Of a stretch of 64,000 nt of DNA, positions 46,227-57,521 are shown in pieces. The stretch covers positions 62,001 to 126,000 of the forward strand of contig JAIVFJ010000156.1 in assembly GCA_025765615.1 (NCBI GenBank), read 5' to 3'. The position numbers and the translations under genes were made by a program. The DNA is from Zopfochytrium polystomum. Its lineage: Eukaryota; Chytridiomycota; Chytridiomycetes; Chytridiales; Chytridiaceae. Each line of letters starts with the position of its first letter. The first letter of the stretch is position 1. Under the pieces are notes generated by a model, which did no database searches, was not told the origin of the DNA, and saw only the letters and a list, made by a program, of their open reading frames with translations.

Positions 46227-46604
46227 ATGTCATCTCGCTTGCCGGAGATGCTGGACGCGGTTCACGCACATCTACCGAATTTGAAGCGCCTGATAGCCAC
46301 CACCCTGGACCGCCTCAACTCTGCCTTTGCGACCGCCCGCCTGTGCCGAGTTCCTAAGCTGGCCTCCATCCTCCTCGCTAGGGATCCCGCTGCCCCGCCG
46401 CCGAAATAGGAGGCGCTGGAGTCAACGACTTGCCTGGCCCGGCAACAACACCACTGACGCAGCCACCGCTCACGGCCCCGACCTCCTCCTCCTCCTCCTC
46501 CAACTTTTGGCACGGATAATATGGTTGCGGTGGAAGCGAAACTTACAGCGAAGACGACTGGGACGATGATGAAGAAGTCGCGGTCCTCAGCGATGAGGCA
46601 TGAG
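46227..46604 (+). CDS. possible small gene with acidic tail
   Basis: ATG 46227 opens a 60-residue helical frame (A-H-L-P-N-L-K-R-L-I-A-T-T-L-D). After a CTC repeat a different frame ends in an acidic tail, Y-S-E-D-D-W-D-D-D-E-E-V-A-V, stopping near 46604. The two might be exons of one small gene, but I could not find a clean intron. Unrecognised. Confidence 0.22.
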
Positions 46605-47501
46605 TATAAGGGAGAAGACTATTTGAGTCAACTAGATCCCAGGATACTTTGGATGTTGAGTATTCGGAAGTGTGAGGTAGCCGAGCGAGGAGAGGCACGG
46701 GTCAAGCGTATCAAAAGCAAAAAATATCTCAATACATACGTACCGCACGAAGTAAATCAGATGACGGGACACAGTGGAACTAGCTCTTCGAATTCGACTG
46801 CTGCTGCTGCAACGGCAGTGGTGTTGACAGTAACCCGTTCTGGGTTGCAGTACCGGCGAACGACTCCCCCGCCATTGAAGTGAGGGCGGAATGCGCCGCT
46901 CTCGCACTACGCAGCCAAGTGCGGCCACATGCAGTTCTTCTTTTTTTTCCTCCTTGATCCAGCGCGGGCCTTTACTAGACTCGCGTCGATTGAACCCCGA
47001 ATTCCAGACCTTCCAGCGAGCCGTGCTCGACCATATCCAGGACGAATTTTTCTGGTTTATAGAGCTCGATCGGCCTGTGGTGTAACTCGTCCCAGTCCAT
47101 TCATTTTTCATACATAACAGTCTGAGTTTCGAACGATCCGGTCTTCGCTTTTGATTAAGCGACTTGGTATCGCTGTTCCTCAACATAAAAGTTCAAGTCA
47201 ACATACAAGTTATACCAAGTCCAGTATATTGCGGTGCAAAAAGACGGGGAACAATGGAAACAAACATGAGGCTGGAATAGCATGGGAATGAAAGACGTAC
47301 GACTTCAAAAAAAAAAAAAAAATGCAGGCTACTCGGGTTCCAACCACTGTGAAACCACCGGAGCAATCCGCCCAGAAAACTCAGACAAAGCCCGCAGCGC
47401 AAACCTCCGCCGCATGTCCTCGTCTTTGCCGTTCCCTGGTGCCGTCGACGTTTTCGTCCACCTGCTGCTTGTTTTTGGCGTCCATCGATCCGCCTTGTGA
47501 T

Positions 47502-47747
47502 TCAGTGGAGGTTGTGTCCCGCGAGGGTGGTGTACAGAACCGGCGGCTTCTTCTCGCTCGTACGCGTCTTGCGGGGCTTTCCGATTGGCGACGCGGCGTC
47601 GTGCGACAAAGCGGGCGAGGCGGACGTTGAACGGGAGAGCGGGTCCATCGAGGACACGGTCGAAACGTCGGAGAGGCGGCGCGGGCGGAGCAAAGGGCTC
47701 TCGGTGGAGAAGGAGGCGGTGGTGGGGACGGCGAGAGTGGTGGTCAT
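47502..47747 (-). CDS. possible small Ser-rich protein
   Basis: An ATG frame of 81 residues rich in Ser, Thr and Pro, with a K-P-R-K-T-R-T-S-E-K-K basic patch. Downstream (to about 47330) another frame reads D-E-D-M-R-R-R-F-A-L-R-A-L-S-E-F and stops, and could be its continuation through an intron or indel I could not define. Unrecognised. Confidence 0.25.
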   Translation of the reverse strand: MTTTLAVPTTASFSTESPLLRPRRLSDVSTVSSMDPLSRSTSASPALSHDAASPIGKPRKTRTSEKKPPVLYTTLAGHNLH

Positions 47748-49039
47748 TGCTGTTTGGTCTGGGTGTTGAAGCTGTTTGGCTCAGAGTGTTTGAGAGTGTT
47801 GTTCCGAAAGGATGAGATTGCGGTAGTGCTTGTTGGCTGAGTTTGAGGAGAAGGCAGCGCCTCCTGCTTTATATTGTGATGTTTCGTAACTTCCACTCAT
47901 TTGCCCTTGGGCAGTTTGTTTTCGTGGGGAATGTCCCACGGATTTCACCCACGAATTCGAGTGGTGGTCGTTCAAGAAGCTGCTTTCCGCGAATTTTTCG
48001 CGCACATGAACTCGGCTGTTCTCTATCTTCGGGCTGTCTACTCAAAGCTGACAGTGCAACCGGTCCCAGTTGCAGTGTTGCGTATCCTTCCACCTTTCGT
48101 CGATGAGGAGAAGCAAACTTTTTAGAAGAATTACGGTTTTGCTGGCTCAATTATGAGACAATAATGGAAGATCTTGGTTGTCCACATGATATCATTCAAT
48201 CTGCAGCATTCCCAGCGAGATTTCTGATTGATAGGCTGGCCCAACTCAGCCGCTCCTCGCGATTAGGCAGCACAACCACGGCAATAGACACAGAAGACTG
48301 CTGACTGTGAAAGCGTGTTTGCTTAGTTCACCTTCTCTTGGTCCGAGGCTTTTCCGCCACTGCATTCGTTGTGCGCCGCCTTGAAGCTCGATGGACTGGC
48401 TCTGGTAGAGTTCCAAACCCGTCCGCCTTGGTGGTACCCCAAGGATGCGGCCGAGATGTTATATTTCGAGACTATGCCAGTATCCCGCACCCCTGGAGCC
48501 GAGAATGAGCCCGAGGACAAGACTGACTCGGAACTGTTGCGCAGCGGCAAACCGCTGCCAACTATCATCACCGGTTGGAGTGTAAAGTCAGGACAAGCAT
48601 TCCGAAGAATGCGATAAATATGTCAATAATTTGAGTCAGCAAAGGTTTGGGCCACTACGTTCTCGGTAGCTTGCCGCGCCTTTGCGCGTCGGTTACGGCG
48701 TTGACGGCAGCCCGTCAGACAAACTTATGACTCTTTGGCGGGTTGGGCGGTCCTCGCACCAGAGTGTAGTAGGTAGAGCAGATGGAACGTGATGGGGTGC
48801 GGCTAGAGCGTTTGGAAGTGGGCCGGTATTCGCGCTCATGGGTTTTTTCTGGACATCGATCGAGCTTGCAAATGGGTTGTTGACGAAGTCTTGGACGGCA
48901 GATCGACTTCTGGATGCCTCGATGCAGTGCATATTCTGCTTCAGATGAACGGCGCCACTTTCGATCGGCTAAGGCAGAGAAGAAACGTCGCCGTCATTCA
49001 CCTCTCCACGTCATTCGGGATTAACACGCCTCGAGTGCA

Positions 49040-50435
49040 CTATTTTTTCAATTCCATGAACTCGTGGGCGTAAGAAATTCCCTTATCGAAATCCCACATC
49101 ACAACTTGGCCATACTATCAAGAGCACGTTAGTCTTAATGTACGTTTGGTGACCAGAAAGGCTCTTAACTGCGTCACCGGCGGCGATTCCTGATGCGTGC
49201 AGCGCAATCCCTGCATGGAAGGCGCCACGTCGCGGAGGGAAGACCTGCAACAACTTCCCGCCTTCTTTGAGATCCCGAATTTCCATGCTTACCATTCCAC
49301 TTTTTCTGCTTTTTACCAATAAGTTGCCGTCGTAAAGGCAAAGGACCAATCCCCAATCGCTGCAAATTTCCACAAACGAGCGCTTCCCAGATTGAATGTC
49401 CCACACGCAAACCCCATTTTCGAGTTCCACTGCCAGCATGGACTTTGCGAGCTGGATCGACCCCACGGCGGTCTTGAACTGGCCTGAATGAACGACATCA
49501 CCAGAGGGCAGGCGGACCACTTGGACGGTATTGCCAAGGTCGGCGTACGCAAGGAAGCTCTCGTGCACATCTACTTTGCTAAGCCAGCGCTTTGCGAAGG
49601 TTTGCACAATGTTTTTTGTGGACCGGGACCAAACGTTGACCTAATGCGGGGCTGAAGCGATAATGAGCTCGCTGTTGAGGTGAACAAAGTTTACACCAAA
49701 TCTGAGCCCTCGAAGCGTGTCCTGGTGCACGCCAGTCTTTGCATCCCACACTTTGACCAGGCCGTCCGTCGTCCCACAAACTATTGTGCTGCCGTGACAG
49801 GCGACGCTAGTGACGCCCAGTTCCGAAGCGTCGAGAGTCCGCACGCACTTTCTCGTGCTCCGCTCCCAAATCTTGACCTTGCCGTCCTGGGAAGCCGTCA
49901 CGATCGAATACGCGTCGACGCAGATTGCGTGCACGAAGTGCGCGTGCGTGCCCTTGAGACTGTCGCCTGTGCGTGTCCGCACCCGCGATCGGAAGCCGGC
50001 GAGAGCGGTGCGGCCGCGGAAGAGCGTTTTCCAAGGTACAGACGCGATCGGTACCCGCCGGCGGTCGGCGCGGACCTTGCGCGTGGTCTGGCCGCGATCC
50101 AGGATGTTTGGAGAGTCGGCGAGCGAGATCGGTGGCGCCCAGCGGGCGAGGAATATTGGGCGCCAGATCCTGTCGTCGGCGGCCCGGAGCGACCAGCGCC
50201 TGGAGACGCGGCAGAGGCGGGCAAGCGATTTGAAGTCGGATGACAGCTGCAGGAACTTGAGCACGCGGAAAAGGACCTCCTCTGGCATGCTCTCCAGGCT
50301 TGGTTGCATCGCATTGTGCTGCGGCTGTCGCCGCGGACGAGGTGGGTGCTGTGGTTGACGGGTGGGTGGACGAGAAGCTCGGCGTTGGCCCGACGGTAAG
50401 GTTCTTGGTCGATTGTCCTTGTTGGCGTTCCCCAT
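49040..50435 (-). CDS. F-box/WD40 protein (paralogue 2), in-frame TAG
   Basis: Exons 50435-49170 and 49114-49040. An F-box near residues 48-95 (M-P-E-E-V-L-F-R-V-L ... L-A-R-L-C-R-V-S-R-R-W ... W-R-P-I-F-L-A-R-W) is followed by WD40 repeats (V-K-I-W-E-R, V-K-V-W-D-A, V-N-V-W-S-R, V-C-V-W-D-I, V-V-M-W-D-F). Codon 265 (49643-49641) is TAG, in the middle of a repeat, yet the same frame continues with good WD40 sequence for 157 codons. Other genes here use TAG as a true stop (BiP, CFAP144), so it is not a recoded genome-wide codon. The gene is either a recent pseudogene, a sequence error, or read through. It is related to the gene at 40739-42200, by the shared W-R-x-x-F-L-A-R-W box and architecture. 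Confidence 0.72.
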
Positions 50436-52355
50436 TGGTCCATTGGTAACTTTTCGACACAAGGCAAGGACAAGGTCAGCAACTACGCCACCCTGCCTTG
50501 TCTCGTGCTGCCACCATTTCAACCGCAAGTGGGTTGAGACCTCTAACCGCAACTTCCGTGGACTACCCAAGGATAATTGCAAGCAATGCCGCTTCGCCGA
50601 AGTTGTCACCGCCCTGCAGAGGGACAGCAGCGGCACCGACGCACACAGCAATCGTAAACGCTAGACGATGATACAGAAAAGCCGCAGCACGCGCAAGGCC
50701 AAGGGGAGCAGGCCCAGAACGATGGTGATCGCGCGGCGGCAGCGGCACTGGGGGCAATTGCAAGGACCCCGTCGTCGAGGCGGCCGCGGGCCGCCGAGAT
50801 TCGCCCCGTTGTGGGACTGCTTTGAGGATCACGTGCTGCGCATGGTCGGCGGGCTCTCGCAGCGCTTCTGGGACCACATTGTGGAGAGGGCGAAAGAGAG
50901 AGCAAGGTAGAGGGTGAAGGCAGAGGAAGATGAGCGGCCAGAGACAGGCTCGGCGCAACCGGACCCGGCGTCGGCGAGACCAGCATGACCATCGCCCTCG
51001 TCGGCTTCGCTCCCTGCTGCAGCAGAGCAAGAAGCCCGGCTCCAGGCTCTTTTGGCAGAGGCGTTGGATCCCGCGCTGCTCGAGCCCTTTCACGTCAAAA
51101 TGCTGCCCATCGAGATGGGACACTACTGCCGCCTGCCGGCAAAATGCCGCCGCTACTCGAGCCTCATTGACCTCTGCTTACGACGAGGGTGGCAAGATCG
51201 GCTACCTCACTATCGACGAAGGATGGGTCTAGCCAGACGAGACGCAGCGCCGGCCCGGCCTATTGAGGCACATTGCGTTGTTCTGGAAACAGGAGCCCAG
51301 GACGGCGGCGGCGGCGACAGGCAGTCGATACAGCTGAAGCAAGAGAGAATGTGGGGAGTAGGCATCGGTGAGAAGCGTCGTGAACTTTTTGAGACTCGTT
51401 CTTTTTCTGACACTCACCCGGCTTCCAATCACAAGGTCCAGACATCCTCAACATCCAGGGTGGACTTTTCCAGGCCTCCAACGTCTCAGGATCGTGTCGC
51501 GTGTGGAACAGCGTCCTCCGACACCCGTGCGGCGTGGTCGGCCCGCACGGCAGCGTCGAGCACCTGCGAAGCCCGCCGGACCGCGGCGCGCCCGCCTCTC
51601 TCGCGTCCCTGCCGATTCCTGCGGTGCCTCCTTCGGGACCACCATACGACCGCGTATACCCCTCGCGACAGCAGCGCGACCTGCTGCGGAAGAACCCCGC
51701 GCCGAAGCGCGACACGCCGCACCCGGCAGCGGCGGCGTGGTCTGCAAGAGCTCGTTGGCTGACTGACCGCACGCCGCACGAGGCGCTGCCCGTCCGCGAG
51801 AAGGTGTTTCGCCAGTTCTTTCGGCTGGTGACGAGTAGGTTGACGGCGTGGTACGCGGCCCACTCGACGAGGAACGACGAGCGCGGGTTTGTGCCGCCGT
51901 CGGACGTGCGGATCGTCGAAGGGGATACATTTGCCGGACCGGGCGGGACTGGGAAGGCCAGCCGAGCGGCCGCCGCGCCGCTGGCGTTATCTCGCATTTT
52001 GACAAGGGCGTAGGCGGGCGTTTCGGCAAGACTGTCCAGATGTGCCGATGCCACACCGTTACAATTTCAGAAACGGCATGTGGAGCGGCAGAAGGGGTCG
52101 CTCATTAAGACGAGACCAGCGAAAGCGAACTTCAATCTTTGTGATGTATTTAGTAAATAAACAATCTGTGTTGTGATTGGCCAGCTAATGCCCTTTCGCC
52201 ACAAATTAGGTATGCTTGATCAGCAGTGGCAAATATGACCGCATTCTTCGCTGATGCTACCGCAGAATAACCTTGGCTGGATTCTCGCTTGCGGAATGCA
52301 ATCGCAGTCTGAAGTGGGAAGGGATTTTGGCAGACGAACGAAGAGGGTGAGAGAG
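50436..52355 (+). other. GC-rich plus-strand ORFs, gene not resolved
   Basis: Several plus-strand frames look coding but do not join cleanly: 50668-50910 (ends R-M-V-G-G-L-S-Q-R-F-W-D), 51052-51240 (L-L-E-P-F-H-V-K-M-L-P-I-E-M-G-H-Y), and 51437-52013 (G-L-F-Q-A-S-N-V-S-G ... R-Q-F-F-R-L-V-T-S-R-L-T-A-W-Y). They probably are exons of one unrecognised gene, perhaps with frame errors. No domain named. Confidence 0.3.
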
Positions 52356-52676
52356 TCACTTTAGAAACAATAAAAAAAATAAAAAAAATAAAAAGAAAAC
52401 AATGGATGCGGGGGACAGATAGATTGACCGAAAGGCGGAATCGAGCGGTGATAGATGAAGCATATAAAAGTGTTGGTGCTCACGGTTGTAGCACTTATTG
52501 CCAGGGTGGGATTTGCATGTTGGTTTCTTGTATGAAGTGTGGCTACTCTTGCCGATGTCGTTTCCCGCAAGGGCCGGCTGCGGGGCGAAGGTAGCCAACA
52601 ACACCGATAGAATCACGCAGACGATGAGAAGGTGGAGGCAGAGCGGGTGAGCTGCGCGTCTGGCGGTGGGGGCCAT
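52356..52676 (-). CDS. putative small secreted protein
   Basis: A 106-aa ATG frame. Residues 12-38 are a hydrophobic signal-like segment (L-L-I-V-C-V-I-L-S-V-L-L-A-T-F) ending A-L-A-G. The next ~35 residues have three Cys and K-S-H-P-G-N-K-C-Y. The last 17 residues are a Phe/Leu run encoded by the AT-rich 3' sequence, which suggests the true C-terminus lies earlier, through an intron. Unrecognised. Confidence 0.3.
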   Translation of the reverse strand: MAPTARRAAHPLCLHLLIVCVILSVLLATFAPQPALAGNDIGKSSHTSYKKPTCKSHPGNKCYNREHQHFYMLHLSPLDSAFRSIYLSPASIVFFLFFLFFLLFLK

Positions 52677-52816
52677 GATGACTTGAGTTGCTTCAATTGC
52701 TTGGTTGTTCTTGCTGGCGGCAGGTGAGGCGCGCCAGCGAGCGTTATATTTAAGCATGCCAAGGGAGGGCTCGTAAGAAGACAGCGGGCGGTCGAAGACA
52801 GCACAGAACGCCTGTC

Positions 52817-52845
52817 TCTCTCTCTCTCTCTCTCTCTCTTTCACT
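52817..52845. repeat. (TC)n microsatellite
   Basis: Pure TC tract upstream of the small secreted-protein frame. Confidence 0.9.
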
Positions 52846-53115
52846 CTCTCCTCTTCCTCAAAAGAAAGAAGAAAAAGAGTGTCTCTCTGTCTCCACCCCT
52901 TTCCCCTTGAAAACCAACAGTGGAGGAGTCAAGGTTGGTGGTGTGTCGTGAAGACAGGCTGCACCACGCTCGTGGGAGGCACCCGGAGAATTTTCAAGAC
53001 AAACAAAAGTGAAAATGGGAAAACATTGGCGCTCTTTGACGGAAGGCCCGACATGGCCTGTCAAAGGGTGACATAGAGTGGGAAAGAGATAGACAGACAG
53101 AGAGCGGGAGAGAGA

Positions 53116-53210
<95 letters not shown>

Positions 53211-54359
53211 TGTCGCCATCCCAACGGGCAGCAACAACGAACGCTCCTTGCTCCGCGACTGACCGGGCGCGCAGTATGGTTTGTGCCAAAAAAAATTAAA
53301 CAAAAGAAAAGAAGAAAAATCAAAGAGACAAGAGCGAGGCGAGGCAGGCACTGTTGGAATCTGAGTTGGTGAGACGAGTGATCGCGGTTGCGGTTGTGGT
53401 CGTGGGAGGACGGGAGGGCGAGAAGGCGTGACAAGTCAGGTCTGTGATCAACTTTTTTTTTTTCCTCAATTCGTTGATTGTCACACGCGGGGGCATATTC
53501 CAACAGGCACACCGCGAATGAATTGAATTGGTCCAATTCTGCAGCTGGATGGCAAGAACAGTAATCGAACCCGCTCGCGAAGTACAACTGTCTGAAAAGT
53601 GGCCAGCATCCCCACGCTGTGAGCACTCCACTCCGTCAGTAGTTCTCGATGGCATCGAACTCGCAACGGCCAACGACAGATTCCAACGCATCCTCAGTAA
53701 CGGCGGCCTGTGCCGCCTCACCCCTCCTTCTTCGTGGCGTTTCCAACTGAGTAGCGCCCTCTCGCCGTTTCTTTTTTTTTTTCTTTCTTTTTTTTTTGTT
53801 TTTGGCACGCTAACGCGATGGATCCAGCTCAATTTCCAACAACCAGATTGTGTGCAGAATAGAATGATTGAGTTTGCAACCAAAGGATGAGGGAGTAAAC
53901 AGAGAATGAGAAAGAGGGGAGGAAGACAGGTAATCGATGTGGCCACATCAGTTACCCGCGGGGGCGGTTGACCACAGGTTGCAAGCATCTTTCTTGCTTG
54001 ACATCGAATGTATAGCTCAAATGCTGTATTCAGGGGAGGGGAGGGCGGAGAACCGGAAAGGAGAAGGGGGGGAGTGGGGGTCTGATAGGGTCCAAGAACG
54101 AGGTACCCTTTCCTAAAGATGGTTAACCTTGGCCGAAAAAGCCCGCTCTGGCAAGATATTTCGTAGGCGGCGGGATATCTTGTCGGCACGGCTGTGAACT
54201 TTTACATTCACCCGTTTTTTCCCACTGGACCCGCTGCCAGTGGAACACTCACTGACTGTTGAAACAGCACCGCTTGGGGTCTCCAATCACACGGGTAAAA
54301 TCCGCCATTGAAGAGTGTCAAATAAAGGAAGTCTGGATTTAGCCGCCGCCGCAATGTCA
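52846..54359. other. gap with GA microsatellite
   Basis: About 1.5 kb. It contains the GA repeat at 53108-53206 and T/A homopolymers. Minus-strand frames read through the repeat; none has a domain. Confidence 0.45.
53108..53206. repeat. (GA)n microsatellite
   Basis: About 95 bases of GA with only a few interruptions at its left edge. Confidence 0.95.
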
Positions 54360-55428
54360 TCATCCCTCCCGCACCCACAACTGAAACTCGTACGAAAGCC
54401 CGTCCTGCTCCGCACACCACCGTACATCCTCCTCCCCCGCCTCCGGCACTGCAGCCGCCGCCCCGCCCTCCTCCAACGCTGCCCCCGCACCTCCAGCAGC
54501 AAGTCCTCCACCGCGACACGCCTCCCAGACAACCCGCATCGCCTCGTCCCCCGCCATCCGCGCGAACGCGCCGCCGCCGCACCGCCTGAACCCCGCGCGC
54601 TCCGACACCTCGGGAAAGTGCACGTCGCACCGCGACTCGAGCGCCGGCGGGGCGACCACCTCCGTCAGGAAAACGTACGTCGGCGGCGGCGGCGACGGGG
54701 CCGACTCACAGACGTCGCGGCGGCGGTGCAGCGCGAGGGCCGAGGCGTATAGCTGAGCGCCGCCGATGATGAAGAGCGTCGAGGTTGTGGGGAGCGTTGC
54801 GGCGGCGTGGGCGAGGGCGGATGGGAGCGATGGCACTGCGATGACGGTGGAAGGGAGGGGGCTTTGAGTGCGTTGTTTGTGAAGGCAATCCCAGTTCGCG
54901 GGAGGAAGAGGTGTTAGCGGTTTCACCCTGCGGGGAAAAACAAGGGACGCCTCTCAACTGCAAAGCCGCCGGGTTGCTCGTGACGACGTAATTAACGCGG
55001 TCGCGCAGCGGCCGAAACTTTGGCGGGATGCTCTCCCACGTCCGGCGGCCCATGACCACCGCGTTGCGCCGCGCAAGGGGCGCCCGCTCCTCCTCCGCCG
55101 CCGCCGCAGCCGATGGCCCCGCGCGCTGCTGATCGTCCGGCTGCGCGTACGCCGCCCCCGCCGCCCCCGTCACGGCCCCGTGCGTCGTGAGCGCGGCAAA
55201 GAACCGCATGTCGGCGCGCAACCGCCACGGCAGCCCGCCCGCGACGCCAATGCCGCGAGTGTTGCGCGTCGCCGCGACGACGAGGACCAGCGGCCGCCGC
55301 CACACGGGCTGCTGCTGCGTTCCTGCCGGCCCTGCCGCCGCCGACGTTGTAGGCGCTCCAGGCATTGCGCCCGCTGATGCCGATGCCGTTGTTGGCGCTG
55401 GTCCGCCGTCGTTGGTCCGAGCGGCCAT
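54360..55428 (-). CDS. DHFR: dihydrofolate reductase
   Basis: Exons 55428-54959 and 54927-54360 with a 31-nt intron between; 345 aa. After a ~45-residue Ala/Thr-rich N-terminus comes L-V-L-V-V-A-A-T-R-N-T-R-G-I-G-V-A-G-G-L-P-W-R, the folate site; then V-V-M-G-R-R-T-W-E-S-I-P, the NADPH-loop, V-V-T-S-N-P, and F-I-I-G-G-A-Q-L-Y. It ends Y-E-F-Q-L-W, the last strand. The enzyme makes tetrahydrofolate from dihydrofolate with NADPH. It is long for fungal DHFR because of two Ala/Gly-rich insertions (before the M-G-R-R motif and near the end). The 31-nt intron keeps frame exactly but is very short. Its start faces the OST5 gene. Confidence 0.88.
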
Positions 55429-55459
55429 GTCAATCCGTCCCCACCAATTCTTCCGCAAA

Positions 55460-56064
55460 ATGGCCACCCTTTACGTGAGTCTCGGCGGCGCGATCAATCT
55501 CACCAGATCGACTCCTTGCTTCCCCCCTAACTCTCCCCCACACACCCCCTTCTGGTTCGTTCTAACCCTCCCGAGCGATCGCCGTCCAGATGCCTTTGTT
55601 CCTAACGCGCTGCCTTTCTCCCCGCCCAAATTCAGGACTGGAACGCGCCGCACCTCGTGCCCTTCGCCGGCCCCGTCAGCCCGACCCTCTTCACTGCCTA
55701 CGCCTTTGCGTTCCTGTCGGCGGGCTTCGTCCTTGCCTGCTTGTTTTTCATGTAATGGAGGGGGGAAATCTGGCGTTTCGCGACGACGCATGGCATCTTT
55801 CTTGTGCTTTTTCTCACTCGAACTTCCCCGGCCACCAAAACGCAGCTACGAAATGAATGCAAAGTCGTCGCGGAGCATCGTGCGGGAACTCGGTACTGCA
55901 GGACCGTCGGCCATTTTGCTTGGTACCGCTACTTAATTATTTTTTTTCCCCCCGCCCCTGTGCTTTATTTTACCTCCATCCACTAACAAAATTCGTCCCC
56001 TGCGTTCTGCTTTCAAGGGTTTGGCACGGTCTTCCTGTTCAATGCTATTGGGATTTATGTTTGA
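55460..56064 (+). CDS. TMEM258: oligosaccharyltransferase subunit Ost5/TMEM258
   Basis: Four exons: 55460-55474, 55636-55751, 55846-55922 and 56018-56064; 84 aa, all joins in frame. The protein has two membrane segments: after G-P-V-S-P-T-L-F comes A-F-L-S-A-G-F-V-L-A-C-L-F-F, then the linker Y-E-M-N-A-K-S-S-R-S-I-V-R-E-L, then G-F-G-T-V-F-L-F-N-A-I-G-I-Y-V at the end. P-V-x-P, the two hairpin segments and the terminal G-I-Y-V are family hallmarks. The protein is a small structural subunit of the ER N-glycosylation complex. An upstream in-frame ATG at 55427 overlaps the DHFR start codon on the other strand; I prefer 55460 for length. Confidence 0.88.
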
Positions 56065-57521
56065 TGATTGTTCAATGCTATTTTTTTCTTTTTTTGTTCG
56101 TAATATCCGCGACTGGTGGGCATTGCGAACGCGGTCGAGAAGGAAGAACACACCGTTTTTAGCTCATCTGTGAAAAAACCATTTTCCTGTCTATCAATGG
56201 TGTCGGGGTCAAAGGAGATCCTATTTCGTTGTGCGGCACTGGCTCGTAGCAAGAAGCCGGAGGTAGGGTGACTCACAGAAAGAGGAACCAGAGACTGGGT
56301 GAGGCGACAAACGAAACAGGGGGCAGCAAACAAGGGAGGAGGTGAGACGGGACAGGGAAAATGTCGAGGAGAAGTGAAACAGAAAGGACAGGGGATTACG
56401 GAGAGAAGAAGGGGGGACAAGGGATGACGCGACGAAATGGCAAAAAAACAAGAGGGGCGGAAGAAATAGAAAAGCGGCTGGCTGCAGGTTAGCCAGTTGT
56501 GAGGGACGGTGACGAAAGGAGGTGTGGTGTAATGGAGAAATTTTAAATGGGTGGTGGAAGTGTGGGCGGTCAGCCAGGTGAAGCACTGCAAAGTGGTCGT
56601 GCTGAAAGGAGAGGGAAGAACGGGGATGGATGAGGCTGACAGATGGCAGAAGTGGAAGAAAAGGGCGAGGAAGAATGGTTGGTGAGGAAGAAAGGTCGGG
56701 GGTAAAGTCGGAGAAAAGGTTGACGCAGCCGGAATTAATGGCTAGTGGAAGTGTGGAGTCGACGAAGGGGGGAGAAACAAGGTGGGGTTGTCGAATCAAA
56801 AGGAACGGATTTGCGTGCGAATGAAGAACAAAGCACATAAATATATAACATTCAACAGAGACGAAGAAGGGGGTGAAATCACAACAAGGGGTTGACCAAG
56901 GGCGTCGTCGATCGAGGGCTTGACGGAGTGACAGTTGGTTGGTTGGTCTAGAAGGGCCGGAGTTGTGGTGTGGGGGCGACTTTGCGAATGGCAGGGGGTG
57001 CAGTGGGGGGGAGAAAAAGGCAAGACGAGGAAATGACCCAGTTTACACAAGGGGGAGGTAGACAGGGAATCCAGGAAAACAAAGAAAAGGTGGAAAATGC
57101 GAGAGAAGGGCAGGTTGCAGTACAAAACTATAAAAGTGAAGACTGCAAGGTGAACGAAGGGTGGGGGGTGGAAAGAAAGAAAACATTTTATGCGAGAGAC
57201 GCACAAAGCATGCCGTAGAGCTGTTGAGTGACCAGGATGTGGAAAACGACCAATGAAACACACAGTGCAAGGCATTGAGGGAAAGGGTGCGCCCCCAAGA
57301 GAAAAAAAAACAAGCGCTTTTCTCGGTGTGACTGGAGGAGACGGGAAGGTGGCGGGACGAAGATAAGCTTTCCAAAGGCACAAAGGGAAAGCCCAAAAAG
57401 GGAGACGCAGGAATGAAAACTAATGCGGAAACGGTAATCAGAAAAACATAAATGAAGGAAGTCCTCGGGATGGGAGGTTCCTTATTCGGTTTACTTCCAC
57501 ATAAAGGTTGGGAAGAGAACT
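56065..57521. other. purine-skewed gap
   Basis: About 1.45 kb between OST5 and the PNRC-type gene's stop. The plus strand is strongly purine-rich (G/A) from about 56270 to 57420; the minus-strand frames it produces are compositional. It may be the 3' UTR of the PNRC-type gene. Confidence 0.45.

Larger units (their letters stand above)
45459..49039. other. long gap of uncertain coding content
   Basis: About 3.6 kb with only weak coding signals: a plus-strand frame at 46227-46604 and a minus-strand frame at 47502-47747 (listed separately). Frames at 48369-48617 (+) and 48323-48571 (-) overlap each other and have no domain. No mobile element seen. Confidence 0.35.

Noticed and set aside
40739..50435. 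TAG as a reassigned sense codon
   Set aside because: TAG ends BiP right after H-D-E-L and also ends CFAP144, so it is a normal stop in this genome.
53000..53626. Ser/Leu repeat ORF across the GA tract
   Set aside because: Direct translation of GA/CT repeat; no flanking coding signal.
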